Shown in pieces: positions 1 to 11,335 of a stretch of 64,000 nucleotides of DNA. A program made the position numbers and the translations under genes. The number at the start of each line of letters is the position of its first letter. Position 1 is the first letter of the stretch. The notes under the pieces were generated by a model that worked only from the letters and a program-made list of their open reading frames with translations, had not been told where the DNA came from and made no database searches. The stretch spans positions 7,177,704 to 7,241,703 of the forward strand of contig OZ024759.1 in NCBI GenBank assembly GCA_964016885.1, given 5' to 3'. The stretch comes from Eledone cirrhosa. Lineage: Eukaryota > Mollusca > Cephalopoda > Octopoda > Eledonidae.

Positions 1-290
1 TTCAATTATCAGACCGGGTGATGTGTTGTTTCCTTGAGCAAGACACTTTATTTCACATTGCTCCAGTTTACTCAGCTGTAGAAATGAGATAATAGGGACT
101 GGGCTCCCTATCATTCAACTGCAAAGTGGTCGTGGAGGTGCCACGGCAAAAAAGCACCCAGCCCACACTGTAAATGAGATTGGTGTTAGGAAGGGCATCC
201 AGCTGTAGAAATCAAGCCAGAATCAGTTCCCGTCCCACCCTTGCGAGCAGGGAAAGGTGGACGTAAAATGATGATGATGATGATGATATA
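1..290 (+). repeat. SINE, 5-prime truncated by the window edge
   Basis: Same family as the full-length copies at 6632 and 13026: GTGTTGTTTCCTTGAGCAAG, the central block, and a 3-prime end GTTGGTGTTAGGAAGGGCAT followed by a (GAT)n tail. The tRNA-like head is missing because the window begins inside it. Confidence 0.85.
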
Positions 291-407
291 TATGTATGAG
301 GATGATATACATACGTATGTATACATACATACATATATATATATATATACATACATATATACGTATGTATATATATATATGTATGTATGTATACATACGT
401 ATGTATA

Positions 408-1500
408 TCATCATTATTTTGCGTCCGCTTTTCCCTGCTTGTAAGGATGGGATGGGTCCTATTCAGCACAGCATCTCTCCACTTGTCACAGTCCTTTGTC
501 ATCTCCACCGTGAGCTTCAGCGATCTGAGGTCTGCTCTCACCACCTCCGCCCATGTTTTACGTGGTCTACCTCTACTGCGTCTTCCTTCAACTGGGATTT
601 CTTGGCACTTCTTCATCCGTCGGTCATCCTCCATGCGCATCACATGTCCATACCATCGCAGTCTCCTCTCCTGCACACCACAACTTATCCCTCTTAAACA
701 CTGTTTCTCTCTCAACTCGTCTATGCTTGGTCATTCACACACATTGACATTGCACATCCAACGGAGCATGCTTGCCTCATTTATCTCCAGCCGTCGCATG
801 TCCTCTGCAGTTGCTGCCCATGTCTCACTGCCATGCAGCATCACGCATCTCACACAGGTATCATATAACCAGGGAGAAACCCTTCTTTGTCAACAGAGGA
901 AGCAGCTCCCTAAACTTCTTCCAATCCATCCTTATTCTAGATACTATGGCCTCAGAACCCCCCCCCCCCCCCTGCTAATCTTATCACCTAGGTACCGGAA
1001 GCTATCAGCCACTTCTATAGAACCCACCTGCATTTGAAAAATGTGTCTATCACTACGATTACTACTGCATACGTAGTTTTCCCTACCTGTTAGTTTGCCT
1101 GCTATCCCACATCTCTTGTGTACCCAAGATCTGTATTGTGTACATTTTATGGAATTTATGCCAGTTCCTTTTCTGTATATTGAACATGGCCATTTCTCTG
1201 ATGGAATCAGAGTTTTGTCTTCTTTTCTACTTATCAATACTTTTGTCTTAGCTAAGTTCACTCTCAGTCCTCTTGATTCTAACTGCTGTTTCCATAGCCA
1301 GAATTTATTCTCTAGCTCCTCTACTGATTTTGCTATAAGAACCAGATCATCAGCATAGAGAAGTTCCCATGGGCATCCAGTCTTAAACTCTTCTGTTGTG
1401 GCTTGGAGGACTATAATGAACAAGAGTGGGCTGAGGACCGAACCTTGATGTACACCTACTTGTATCTGGAATTATATGCGTGACCCAGCTTATGTTGTTG
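408..1500 (-). mobile_element. LINE reverse transcriptase relic, C-terminal half, antisense
   Basis: Reading on the - strand: a GVHQGSVLSPLLF block near 1475-1430, then ELLYADDLVLIA, KVLISRKED, a Cys-rich segment, SFRYLGDKIS and the terminal block RRLRWYGHVMRM and RGRPRKTW. This order is that of the RT C-terminal part of APE-type LINEs (RTE/BovB-related; clade uncertain). It is broken by frameshifts, among them a run of C at 960-972. A SINE and a TA tract adjoin its 3-prime end. It is a dead copy and not a host gene. Confidence 0.8.
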
Positions 1501-1548
1501 TCCACAATTACTCACAGGTCTCTGATGTTATTGGATGCCACTAGAGTT

Positions 1549-2600
1549 TCACCCGAAGGAAGAGAGTATGGGAGTTTCAGGACATCTTTTTTTTCCAAAG
1601 TGGATTAACTTGAACTTATCCTCATTCAGTAGCATATTGTTCTTTTCTGCCCATTGGATAACAGCCAGTATGTCTGACTGAAGGCAAGTCCGGTCACCCA
1701 CGCCATTGATGACCCTTTGGAGCTTGGAATCATCTGCAAAGATTCTTATGTTGCTTTGCTTGATGATGTCAGTAATGTCATTAATGTAGATGATGAAAAG
1801 AAGTGGGCCCAACACAGTGCCTTGTTTGACGCCACTGCTGACTTTGGCAGGGCTTGATTTTACTCCTTTGACTACATGTTGGGTTCTGTCTGTCAGGAAA
1901 CACTTGATCCACTGTAGTAACCTTCCAGAGACACCAATGTTGGATAGTTTTTTCAATAGAACCTTATGATCAACCCTGTCGAAGGCCTTGCTGAAATCAA
2001 GGTAGATGACATCAGTGTTGGAGCCCTCTTCCAAGGCTCTCAAAACATCGTCAAAGTGATGCAGGAGCTGCGTTAGGCAGACCCTTCCATTACGGAACCC
2101 ATGTCGGTTGGAGTACAGCAGGCCATTGCTTTCGAGAAAGTGGGTTATTCGTGATCTCACCACCCTCTCAAATACCTTAATGATATGAGAGGGGAGTGAG
2201 AACGGACGGTAGTTCACTGCCGGGGACTTGTTTCCCTTTTTGAAAACTGGGACAGAAAGTTTTCAGGAATATAGCCAGCATCCAGTGAGTTCCTCCACAG
2301 ATTAGCAAGAGGAGATGCAAGTTGGTGTCGACACACCTTCAGGACACAAGCAGGCAACCTGTCGGGGCCTACTGCTGAATTGTGTTTAATTTTGTTTATT
2401 GCCGCTAAAACATCAGGGGCGCCAAACGTTATGTCTGATATAGTGTGTTGGGGGTTAACATCACTGATACGGCCCAGATCGGCCATATCAGGATTGCTGA
2501 AAACAGAGCAGTATTGTTTCTGGAGTCTCTCGCCCATGGTTTTGGCATTATCTTGGAGTGTGCCATTTTCATCAACTAGAGGGCCAACAGTGGAGACGGT
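1549..2600 (-). mobile_element. Jockey/CR1-type LINE reverse transcriptase relic, antisense
   Basis: The - strand encodes the RT fingers and palm in two frames: VGPDRLPACVLK (near 2390-2340), MNYRPFSL, YLDFSKAFDRVDH, GVKQGTVLGPLLFIIYIND and FADDSKL, ending near 1550. The FADD box is the polymerase active site. The break between the two frames near 2214-2240 is a frameshift. It abuts a different LINE at 1500, so one of the two probably inserted beside or into the other. Confidence 0.85.
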
Positions 2601-2659
2601 GACCTTGTGTTTTTTCCCAAATGAAAATGTATGTATATAAGTATATATATATATATATA

Positions 2660-3518
2660 TATATCTTCTTGGTTGTCCATCGTAAACGATGATGACATCT
2701 TCTTTATTGTCAGACTGGCAACTCCCAGAGGTTACCTCCGCCTCTCGCCCATCGCCGCAGGGCTTTGGGAGTGCACCCTAAAGAAGAAACCTGTGTGGGA
2801 AAGGTTTATAGTGGGAGGGCCAGTGCACAGTGACAGTCCCACTCACTCGGCCGCAGAAGCCAGAATCTGGTGGTACGGAGGACCGTCACGACCAGGGACT
2901 TCCTTGGATGGCCATGACGTCTGTAGTGCCCTAGCACTCCACACCGCTTGCTGTCACCGCCTTTGTGACTGTTGGGACGATGTTGTCCTCCTCCACTCAC
3001 TCCACCGGGTCCAGTCTTCGCATGCAGGGGCAGGCATCCCCTATCTAACTCTCCGGGGGGTTGCAGACCCGTCCGGCTACCCTCAATCTGGTTCGGCCCT
3101 CCAGCCAAGGCGGTTTACCGGGGTGTGGCCACTGTCGCATGCTACAGCTTCTTGGGGCCACAGGTGAGAGCTGAGTGTCAGGTGGGACCCAATGCAGAAC
3201 GAGCTGTTCTGAAAAGGGCACCGCTAATCCTCCCTACAGAGGTACATGCCCCTCCCTGACACCCCAGGCATATACACACGCATACGCATACATATGTACA
3301 TGTGTATATACATATTTAGACATTTTTGGATGGCCGTTGACTCTTATCAGTTCTTCCGCCCTTTGTCAGGTTTTGTTTTTTGTCCTGCAGGGTGTCCAAA
3401 ATCACCCTCCTCACCAAGTAAACTTGGTGGGGTTGCCAGTTTAGTCGCTGATGACCCGACCATGCGACAGGTTGTACTGGTTTACATGTTAGCAGTAACA
3501 CTCAAGTGACCTGACATA
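2660..3518. repeat. GC-rich unclassified stretch, probably an interspersed repeat
   Basis: The GC content is clearly above that of the flanks. No convincing protein similarity was recognised in either direction, and the open frames present are short and overlap. It is bounded on both sides by (TA)n tracts, like other repeats here, which is the only reason to suspect a mobile element. A (CATACG)-like microsatellite splits it near 3270-3320. Confidence 0.4.
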
Positions 3519-3573
3519 TATATATATATATATATATGTATATGTATATATATATATAAGTATATATACATAT

Positions 3574-3752
3574 GTTGTTATACTTTGGGAGGGTCATGTT
3601 GCCAATAAGAAACACACACACCAGTTGCTTTCACTCCAATTTATTATAAATTAAATTATAAATTTAAAAATTTATAAATTTCCGGTTGGAGTGAAAGCAA
3701 CTGGTGCGTGTGTTTCTTATTGGCAACATGACCCTCCCAAAGTATAACAATA
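3574..3752. repeat. Foldback element with ~68-bp inverted arms
   Basis: The arm starting TTGTTATACTTTGGGAGGGT at 3576 is repeated in reverse complement ending at 3750, with an AT-rich 40-bp centre. The arms are almost perfect. No coding content. It lies between two TA tracts. Confidence 0.85.
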
Positions 3753-3889
3753 TCGGTTTCAACACACGATTTCAGATAAAGAATCTTGCTAAACAAATTC
3801 AGAAACGAAATATATATATATGTATATGTATGTATATATAAGTATATATATATATATATATAATATTAATATTAATATAATATTAATAT

Positions 3890-4195
3890 TAGTCTGTTGG
3901 TTCGAGGGGCACAACTATTCAACTCCATTCCGGTACATGTCAGAAATCTATCAGGATGCAGTGTGGAATCATTCAAATTGCAGCTGGATAGATACTTAAG
4001 CACCATTAGAGATGAACCCCATCTCCCAGGATATACACAACGAGCACAAACTGACTCAAACTCGCTCCTACACATGTCAAAATTAACAGAGAATACAACC
4101 TGGCAACCACACCAGACTCTGAGGGTGGAGTCTTCGACTTGGCCTGAGCATGGACTCAAACTCAAATGAAATGAAATGAAATGAAATGAAATAAT
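3890..4195 (+). mobile_element. CR1/Jockey-type LINE 3-prime end, 5-prime truncated
   Basis: The + frame encodes LFNSIPVHVRNLSG, SFKLQLDRYL and DEPHLPGY, the usual C-terminal end of CR1/Jockey ORF2 (FNSLP...FK..LD pattern). After the stop at 4167 comes a (AATGA)n tail, typical of such elements. The body of the element is missing, the normal result of incomplete reverse transcription. Confidence 0.75.
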
Positions 4196-4539
4196 ATTAA
4201 TTCAAAATATTAACAAAATAGATATTCTTGTGATCAATTATATTTTATTATACATATTTCAGAGGTACTGAGTTAAGTTTAACAGTACGTCCTCATCAGA
4301 TAAAATAGGATGATGCATGACATACCCTGACATAGTAGATGGTCAAGATTCAGTCTTAACCATCTACTATGTCAGTACCTCTGAAATATGTATAATAAAA
4401 TATAATTGATCACAAGAATATCTATTTTGTTAATATTTTGAATTAATATTAATAACTCTGGAAAACCTTTTTTGTTGAGTGCTTCCAATCTATTGTAAAA
4501 CTCATTCTTTGATGTATTCATTGAACCTTGTTTAACTTT

Positions 4540-4540
<1 letters not shown>
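4193..4540. mobile_element. Foldback element with hammerhead-like core (probable Penelope-like or retrozyme relic)
   Basis: The left arm (about 4195-4270) and right arm (about 4370-4446) are inverted copies around GTACCTCTGAAATATGTATA. The part after the right arm (to 4540) recurs at 13930-14040 and, in part, at 14940-15045, so this is a dispersed family. The hammerhead-like hairpin lies in the left half on the - strand. Inverted, truncated copies of the terminal region are common in Penelope-like elements, which also carry hammerheads; that assignment is inference, since no RT of this class was found. Confidence 0.65.
4250..4327 (-). ncRNA. Hammerhead ribozyme-like motif
   Basis: On the - strand: GGGUAUGUC (4327-4319, candidate NUH site GUC), CUGAUGA (4299-4293), a 32-nt hairpin with 10-nt arms GGACGUACUG and CAGUACCUCU (nine of ten paired, C-C at the fourth), then GAAA (4260-4257) and UAUGUA, which can pair with the UAUGU before the site as helix III. 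Helix I is weak. Confidence 0.6.
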
Positions 4541-4586
<46 letters not shown>

Positions 4587-4587
<1 letters not shown>

Positions 4588-4735
4588 GTGTCTTGCTCAA
4601 GGAAACAACACTTTATTTCACATTGCTCCAGTTCACTCAGCTGTATATATATATATATATATATATATACAGCTGAGTGAACTGGAGCAATGTGAAATAA
4701 AGTGTTGTTTCCTTGAGCAAGACACTTTATTTCAC
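4587..4735. repeat. Inverted repeat made of SINE segments around a TA tract
   Basis: The SINE piece TGTCTTGCTCAAGGAAACAA is followed by a TA tract and then its reverse complement, giving a snap-back structure with about 55-bp arms. The right half continues as a rearranged SINE to about 4865. Confidence 0.75.
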
Positions 4736-4865
4736 ATTACTCCAGTTCACTCAGCTGTAGAAATGAGATGATATGGACTGGGGTCCCTATCATTCCACTG
4801 CAAAGTGGTCATGGAGGTATGGACTGGGTGCTTTTTTGTCATGACACCTACACTGTCCACTTTAC

Positions 4866-6280
4866 AGAGATCTCGGTCGTGTGTCATCGCCTTTGAGAGG
4901 TGCAATTGGGGAAGATCAGCTTTTATCACCTCATCCCAGGTCTTCTTGGGTCTCCCACTTCAAGGTTTCCATTGACTTTTAGTGCTCTGCACCCTTTTAT
5001 GCAGCTGTCATCCTTCATATGCATCACATGCCCATACCAATGCAACCTCCTCTCCTACATATGTATATATACATATATATATATATCATCATCACCGTTT
5101 TACGTCCATTCTTCCACGCTAGCATAGGTTGTCTTCTTGGGTCTCTCTACTCCACGGCTTCCATCGACTTCTAGTGCTCTGCACCTTTTTATGCAGCTGT
5201 CATCCTTCATATGCATCACATGTCCATACCAACGTAATCTCCTCTCCTGCACACATCATTTGATTCCCCTTATTACACATCCATCACAGCATGCAGGCTT
5301 CGTTTCTTTCTAATCTACGCAAGTCTTCTACCTTCAGCGCCCAGGTCTCACTACCATGCAACATTGCTGTTCGTATACACGCATCATACAGTCTGCCTTT
5401 CATTTTGAGGGAAAAGCCTTTCGCAGCTAGCATTGGCAGTAGCTCCCTGAACTTCTTCCATCCCGTTCTTACCCTAGTTATTGTAGTTTCTGAACACCCA
5501 CCTCCGCTGCTAATTCGGTCACCTAGGTAGCAGAAGCTGTCTACTGTTTCTACAGAGCCCTCCCAGAGTTTGGTGGTACTTGTTTCCTGTGGCTGCTTGC
5601 TATCCCAGTGCAGCTGCTACATGTAAAGCCTACATTCTTAGATAAGCTTCCTGAGATCCCGCTACATCTCTTGTGTACCCATAATTTGCATTTGGGGCAG
5701 AGGATGGAATTCCTACCTACACCTTTCCTACAGACTGAGCAAGGCCATTTCCCTGAGGGGATCTGGGTTCTGTTTTCTCTTCTACTTACGAGGACCTTAG
5801 TCTTTGCCAAGTTGACTTTGAGACCTCTTCTTTCTAGGCCCTGCTTCCATGTTTGGAATTTCTTCTTTAGTTCCACCATAGATTCAGCTATGAGCGTAAA
5901 ATCATCCACATACAGATGTTCCTATGGGCATCCGGTCTTAAACTGCTCTGTTGTAGCCTGCAATATGATAATAAACAGGAGAGGGCTAAGAACAGAGCCC
6001 TGGTGGACACCGACCTGTATGCTAAATTCCTCGCTATATATGGCTTGACAGCCTTCACAAGCCATTCATCTACTCCAAGTTTTCTAAGAGCCCACCTGAT
6101 TATAGCACTGGGCACTCTGTCGAAGGCTTTCTCCAGATCGACGAATGCCAAGTAGAGCGGCTTACTTTTACCTAGGTACATTTCCTGTAACTGCCTCACA
6201 AGGAAGAGAGCATCAGTGGTGCTTTTTCCTGGCACAAACCCAAACTGCATCTCACCTAGATTTACCCTCTAGTATTACTT
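4866..6280 (-). mobile_element. LINE RT relic, antisense, with rearranged 3-prime part
   Basis: On the - strand from 6250: FGFVPGKSTTDALFLVRQL, AFVDLEKAFDRVP, LRKLGVDEWLVKA, then (5909-5550) VELKKKFQTWKQGLE, a PHD-like cluster beginning CSVCRKG, and YLGD...ISSGGG. It is the same family as the copies at 7000-8697 and 42690-45330. The C-terminal block around the RLRWYGHVMRM-coding stretch occurs twice (about 4920-5057 and 5133-5260), separated by a TA tract and a piece of LINE 3-prime end. It is frameshifted throughout. Confidence 0.8.
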
Positions 6281-6330
6281 TGTTAACAATACATGTATAT
6301 ATATCTCTTCCTTCCACCTTTTACTTCCAG

Positions 6331-6424
6331 AGACTTTGACATGGATGATGAACTAAGTTCAGACTTTACCTTACTTGGTGAGACAGGTTTAGGTGTGATG
6401 GAGAACCTCAGTCTAAGACTTAAA
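6331..6424 (+). CDS. BECN1: Beclin 1 exon: region before BH3 and first half of BH3
   Basis: Acceptor AG at 6329-6330 after a pyrimidine tract; donor gtaaga at 6425. The first base completes a codon from an upstream exon outside the window, and the exon ends at a codon boundary. The 31 full codons contain DFTLLGE and MENLSLRLK, corresponding to human SFTLIGE and MENLSRRLK (about residues 88-117). The BH3 leucines equivalent to human L112 and L116 are present; the position of human Arg114 is Leu. The following 3.7 kb intron cuts the BH3 motif in two. It begins with a (CT)n tract, then (TA)n and a SINE. Confidence 0.95.
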
Positions 6425-6435
6425 GTAAGATATAC

Positions 6436-6985
<550 letters not shown>

Positions 6986-6999
6986 ATATACACATACCT

Positions 7000-8697
7000 A
7001 TATCATCATGTTTCATCGTTTAACATCCATCTTCCACGCTAGCATGGGTTAGACGGGAGTTGTCCCACTTGAGGCAAGGTTGGTCGGGTGACCGTGTCTC
7101 GCTCATATAGGACTGTCTGGCAGGTTTTCTACGGCTGGATGCCCTTCCTAACACCAACCACATTACAGTGTGAACTGGGAGGTTTTTACCGTGTTACCTA
7201 CACGGCCACATTGTGTGTTTTGTTGTGACACCTACACGATCTCGATCTCATTATCTCATTTATTTGGACTGGATGTTGTGGTACCAACTTTACAGAGAGA
7301 GAGTGGGAGGATAGGGTAGGGTTAGTGGGTTGGGGTGTATATTTGGTTAAGAGGTGCCTACTGACTGTAGGTTTCGCTTTGTACATAGACAAGGCAGGTC
7401 TTCTGTATTACTGCATAGCGCCAAAGATCTCGGTCCAGTGACATTGTCTTAGAGAGGTGCAAATGTGTAAGGTCGGAATTTATCAAGTCATCCCAGGTTT
7501 TTCTGGGTCTACCTACTCCGTAACTACCATCAATTTTGATCGCCCTGCACATTTTTATACAGCTGTCGTCTTTCATACGCATCACGTGGCCATACCAACG
7601 TAGTCTTCTCTCGAGTAAACAGTATCTGATACCTCTTATTTCTAATTTCTCACTTAGTTCATTTATGTTTTGCCATTCACGTATATTACTATTACACATC
7701 CAATGGAGCATGCATGCTTCGTTCCTTTCCAGTCTGCGCAGGTCCTCTGCACGTAATGCCCATGTCTCACTGCCATGTAGCATTGCTGTTCGTATACAGG
7801 CATCATACAGCCTGCCTTTCATTTTTAGAGAGAAACTTTTTGTGGCCAACAGCGGTATAAGCTCTGAACTTTTTCCATCCCGTTCTGACTCTGGCTACTC
7901 TACTTTCAGAACACCCTCCACCACTGCTGATTTTGTCACCCAGGTAACGGAAAGTGTCCACTATTTCTATAGAACCATCTGGACAATAGAAGGAGCTAGT
8001 ATCGTGTGGGCACTTGCTACTTATTGCACCTGAGCATCGGCCACATATAAAGTCTACGTTCTTAGATTGTTTCCCACTACATCTTTTATGTACCCATAAT
8101 TTGCATAAAATGGAATTTCTGCCTACTCCTTTCCTACACACTGAGCTTGGCTATTTTCCTTTCTACAAACTAGAACTTTAGTCTTAGACAAGTTAACTTT
8201 AAGGCCTTTTGATTCTAGGCTATGCTTCCATGTTTGGAATTTATTCAGCTATGAGCGTTAGATCATCTGCATATAGGAGTTCCCATAGGCAACCGGTCTT
8301 GAACTCCTCTGTTATAGCCTGAAGGGCAATAATAAATAGGAGGGGGCTAAGGACAGAGCCAACTTTTACACTAAATTCTTCACAATATTCATGACTGTTT
8401 CATTATACATGGCTTGTATAGCTCCCACAAGCCATTCATCAACACCTAGTTTTCTCAGAGCCCACCAGATAATGGAGTAGGGGACTCAGTCAAAGGCTTT
8501 CTCCAGGTCTACAAAAGCTAAGTAGAGGGGTTTACTTTTAGCTAGGTACTTCTCTTGTAGTTGTCGTACAAGGAAAAGAGCATCTGTGGTACTTTTACCT
8601 GACACAAACCCAAACTGCATTTCATCTAGATCAATTCGCTCTCTGATTAGTTGTGCTATAACTCTTTCTGTGACCTTCATGACCTGTATATATATAT
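7000..8697 (-). mobile_element. LINE copy, RT C-terminal region to 3-prime end, antisense
   Basis: Starting at 8680 on the - strand: VTERVIAQLI, MQFGFVSGKSTTDALFLVRQ, AFVDLEKAFD, then after frame breaks VDTFRYLGDKISSGGG, the long frame 7849-7358 with GRLYDACIRTAMLHGSETWA, LERRLRWYGHVMRMKDD and VGRPRKTWDDL, a 3-prime untranslated part and (CAT)n at 7000. The upstream half is missing; the 5-prime edge near 8690 meets a hammerhead-bearing element. Closely similar to the + strand copy at 42690-45330. Confidence 0.85.
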
Positions 8698-8890
8698 TTA
8701 AGAGTTAAACAAGATTCAATGAGTACATCAAAGAATAAGTTTTACTACCTTGATTAAATCTTAACCATTTAACATCTCAGGGTATGTCATGTATCATATT
8801 TTGTCTGATGAGGACGTACTGTTGTACCTCCGAAATATGTATAATAAAATTTAATTGATCAAAAGAACATCAATTTTATTAATATTTATA

Positions 8891-8905
<15 letters not shown>
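8698..8905 (+). mobile_element. Hammerhead-bearing short element
   Basis: Shares GTATGTCATG, CTGATGAGGACGTACTGTT and GAAATATGTATAATAAAATT with the elements at 4193, 13765 and 14736. Here it is not folded back: one orientation only, about 200 bp, between a LINE edge and a TA tract. Confidence 0.65.
8781..8841 (+). ncRNA. Hammerhead ribozyme-like motif, best preserved core
   Basis: GGUAUGUC at 8781-8788 (candidate cleavage after C8788), CUGAUGA at 8805-8811, stem II 8812-8831 pairing GGA-C-GUAC with GUAC-C-UCC around a UGUU loop (seven pairs and one C-C mismatch), then GAAA at 8832-8835 and UAUGU at 8836-8840. Helix III would join UAUGUC-side bases to AUAUGU with several G-U pairs. Helix I is only about three pairs, so cleavage activity is uncertain although the core is canonical. 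Confidence 0.65.
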
Positions 8906-8921
<16 letters not shown>

Positions 8922-8922
<1 letters not shown>

Positions 8923-8962
8923 GGTCAACTAACTATAGAGGCATTAAGTTAGTTGACCTATA
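8922..8962. repeat. Short palindrome, LINE-derived
   Basis: GGTCAACTAACT at 8923-8934 and AGTTAGTTGACC near 8948-8959 are reverse complements around TATAGAGGCATTA. The right half equals the LINE segment near 43500-43523. Confidence 0.7.
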
Positions 8963-9021
8963 TATATATATATATACATACCTATTTATATATATATATA
9001 TACCTATACATACATATATAT

Positions 9022-9165
9022 ATTTCCCACCCACTTTTCTCTTGAAGAAAGGCTTATGCCCGAAACGTCCCCCCCCCCCCACCCTCAAGAGCGTGAAACT
9101 AATAAACCTTTGTTTGTACTGCCTCTCTGTTTTGTTCCCGCTCCATTTTTCACTATATATATATA
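9022..9165 (+). repeat. Repeat tail with degenerate hammerhead-like motif
   Basis: TTGAAGA, a short GGC/GCC hairpin, then GAAACG near 9039-9068 resembles the CUGANGA-stem-GAAAC arrangement with C3 changed to U. It is followed by a C run and AATAAACCTTTGTTTGTACT; the same tail occurs at 12841-12922, leading into a TA tract. Confidence 0.5.
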
Positions 9166-9180
9166 TATACATACCTATAT

Positions 9181-9460
9181 ATATATCATCATCATCATCA
9201 TCACCGTTTTACGTCCGTTCTTCCACACTGGCATGGGTTAGACGGGTTGTCCTGTTGTGGGCAGTGTCTGGTCGGCTGACCATGCCTTGCTCATACAGGA
9301 ACTGATTTGGCCTGATTTCTACAGCTGGATGCCCTTCCTAACACCAACCTCATTTACAGTGAGTGCTGGGTGCTTTTCTTCCGTGGCGCCTACACGTCCA
9401 CTTTACAGTGTGGGCTGGGTGCTTTTTTGCCGTGACACCTCCACGACCACCTTGCAGTAT
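9181..9460 (-). repeat. SINE/LINE 3-prime region, antisense
   Basis: Begins with the (CAT)n complement of the (GAT)n tail and contains GGATGCCCTTCCTAACACCA, followed by two copies of the GGTGCTTTT-CACTTTACAGTG segment. Those duplicated blocks resemble the unit of the 48-bp array at 46195. Confidence 0.75.
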
Positions 9461-9474
9461 ATATGTATATATAG

Positions 9475-9475
9475 G

Positions 9476-9543
<68 letters not shown>

Positions 9544-9587
9544 TATACATACATACCTATATATATATATATCTATACATACATACC

Positions 9588-9612
<25 letters not shown>
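9475..9612. repeat. (TA)n microsatellite with TATACATACC interruptions
   Basis: Uninterrupted TA of about 50 bp followed by TA blocks separated by CATACATACC. Confidence 0.97.
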
Positions 9613-9619
<7 letters not shown>

Positions 9620-9621
9620 AA

Positions 9622-10005
9622 TCATCATCATCATCATCATTTTACGTCCGCTTTTCCCTGCTTGCATCATTTAACGTCCATCTTCCACGCTAGCATGGGT
9701 TAGACGGTTTTGTTCCATTTGATGCGGGATTGGTCGGGAGACCGTGTCTCGCTCATATGGAAGTGTCTTTGGCAGGTTTTTTACAGCTGGATGCCCTTCC
9801 TAACACCAACCACATTTACAGTGTGGACTGGTGGACTGGGAGCCTTTTTACTGTGTCCCCTACACAACCACCTTACAGTGTGAACTGGGTGCCTTTTGTT
9901 GTGTCACCGACATGGCAGGATATGGTAGGGTGTGTGGGTGGGTTGTATATTAGGTTAAGAGGTACCTACTGACTGTAGGTTTGTATGTAAGGGAAGGTGG
10001 GTCTT
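9622..10005 (-). mobile_element. LINE 3-prime end, antisense
   Basis: Starts with (CAT)n, includes CTAGCATGGGTTAGACGG and GGATGCCCTTCCTAACACCA, and reaches the segment encoding the last residues of the LINE (matching 44880-45320 in reverse). About 120 bp upstream of the exon at 10123. Confidence 0.75.
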
Positions 10006-10013
10006 CTGTACGT

Positions 10014-10044
<31 letters not shown>

Positions 10045-10122
10045 CATACATAAATAACATATCAGTGTTACCAGCAGCCGTACTCATTACTAAAATCCCC
10101 CACTATTTCTTCATCATAACAG

Positions 10123-10185
10123 GCCACAGGATATCTATTTGACATAATGTCTGGTCAGTCAGAAGTGGACCATCCCCTCTGTGAG
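10123..10185 (+). CDS. BECN1: Beclin 1 exon: second half of BH3 and first Cys of the CxxC pair
   Basis: Acceptor AG at 10121-10122, donor gtaata at 10186, phase 0 at both ends, exactly 21 codons. It encodes ATGYLFDIMSGQ followed by SEVDHPLCE, matching human VTGDLFDIMSGQ and TDVDHPLCE (residues 118-138). The BH3 Phe (human F123) and Gly (G120) are kept, but the codon for human Asp121 is TAT (Tyr) here. The Cys corresponds to human C137, whose partner C140 is in the next exon. Confidence 0.96.
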
Positions 10186-10458
10186 GTAATAACCTTTCAT
10201 TTCTTCTTCTGTCTTCTTTTAAAATGTTTCTATCTAAAAACCTTCCGACATAATTTTATATAAGGACCTTTGTTAAGTTCTGAACCAGCCCTGTTTCTGT
10301 GATAAAAAATTGTTTATTTTAAAGCTGTTTGCTTCAAAGAAAACCTTGCATTATAATTTTTTATTTTCAATTTGAGTCCCAAAACTAACTTAACCCTTTA
10401 ACATTTAACATGACTCTATATATACTATTATATTTTTGTGGTAAAGACTTTATCTTAC

Positions 10459-11335
10459 ACTAGCTGAATTACCTGGCATTGCCCAGGTTACTGCTGTTCT
10501 TATTCAGATTAGTAATAATTATTTTAAAATATCTATATTTTATTAAAAAAATATCAAAATAGTAGATAATAGAATTTAGAAATGAAAATCTGCCAATCTC
10601 GAAACACCTCAGGGTAAACAATATTGATTGTGTAATTTTTTGTCCAAATGAATAAATTGTTGCTACACACTCACACACATACACTCTCACATATATATAC
10701 TAAGACACACGCATACATACATTCACGCAGACACACGCATAACTTTTCACCTCATTTTTGGTCAGTTGCTACATACGTGTAGATATGTGTATTTAATAAC
10801 GTACCTAACGAACGCACACTCACAGAAACACAATGTGACAAATACATACACTCATACACTCACACACACACACACATACATTCACACACACATACACTCT
10901 CACATACACTCACACACATATAAACTCTCACATACACTCACATACATATACTAAGACAGACACACACACATTGTCTGTCATCACATATGTATCTGTATGT
11001 GTAGACGTGTGTGTGTGTTTAATTGTCTGTGTGTGAAGATAATGTGTATGCAACTTACGTAGTAACAAACTCACAAACACACTCACAGACACACACACTC
11101 ATATACAAAATATGACTCGTCTTCGTGGTTTACTATAGTTCACTATAGAAATGTTATTATAGATAAAATATTATATTGTTTTAATCCAAATGAAAATAAA
11201 AATTACATGTTGACACTCCCAGGCTCTAATACTATTACCTGGTAAAATTTGATTTGATTTGGTCCAGCTGTTTGAGAATCTATAGGAACAGACAGACTGA
11301 TAGACAAAGAATTTTATATAGAGATAATTATCTCA
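10459..11335. repeat. Intron stretch with (CA)n-type microsatellites, possible dispersed repeat
   Basis: Begins CTAGCTGAATTACCTGGCAT and ends TTTTATATAGAGATA, edges that resemble a widespread invertebrate repeat; between them are CACTCACACACATA tracts (10660-11100). No gene content was seen. The rest of the intron (10186-10458, 11336-11732) is plain AT-rich sequence. Confidence 0.4.

Noticed and set aside
1..6330. Upstream Beclin 1 exon in the window
   Set aside because: I looked for coding of the segment before DFTLLGE (human RRFIPPAR region) in the ORFs and splice-site contexts and found none; the stretch is filled with mobile elements, so earlier exons probably lie outside.
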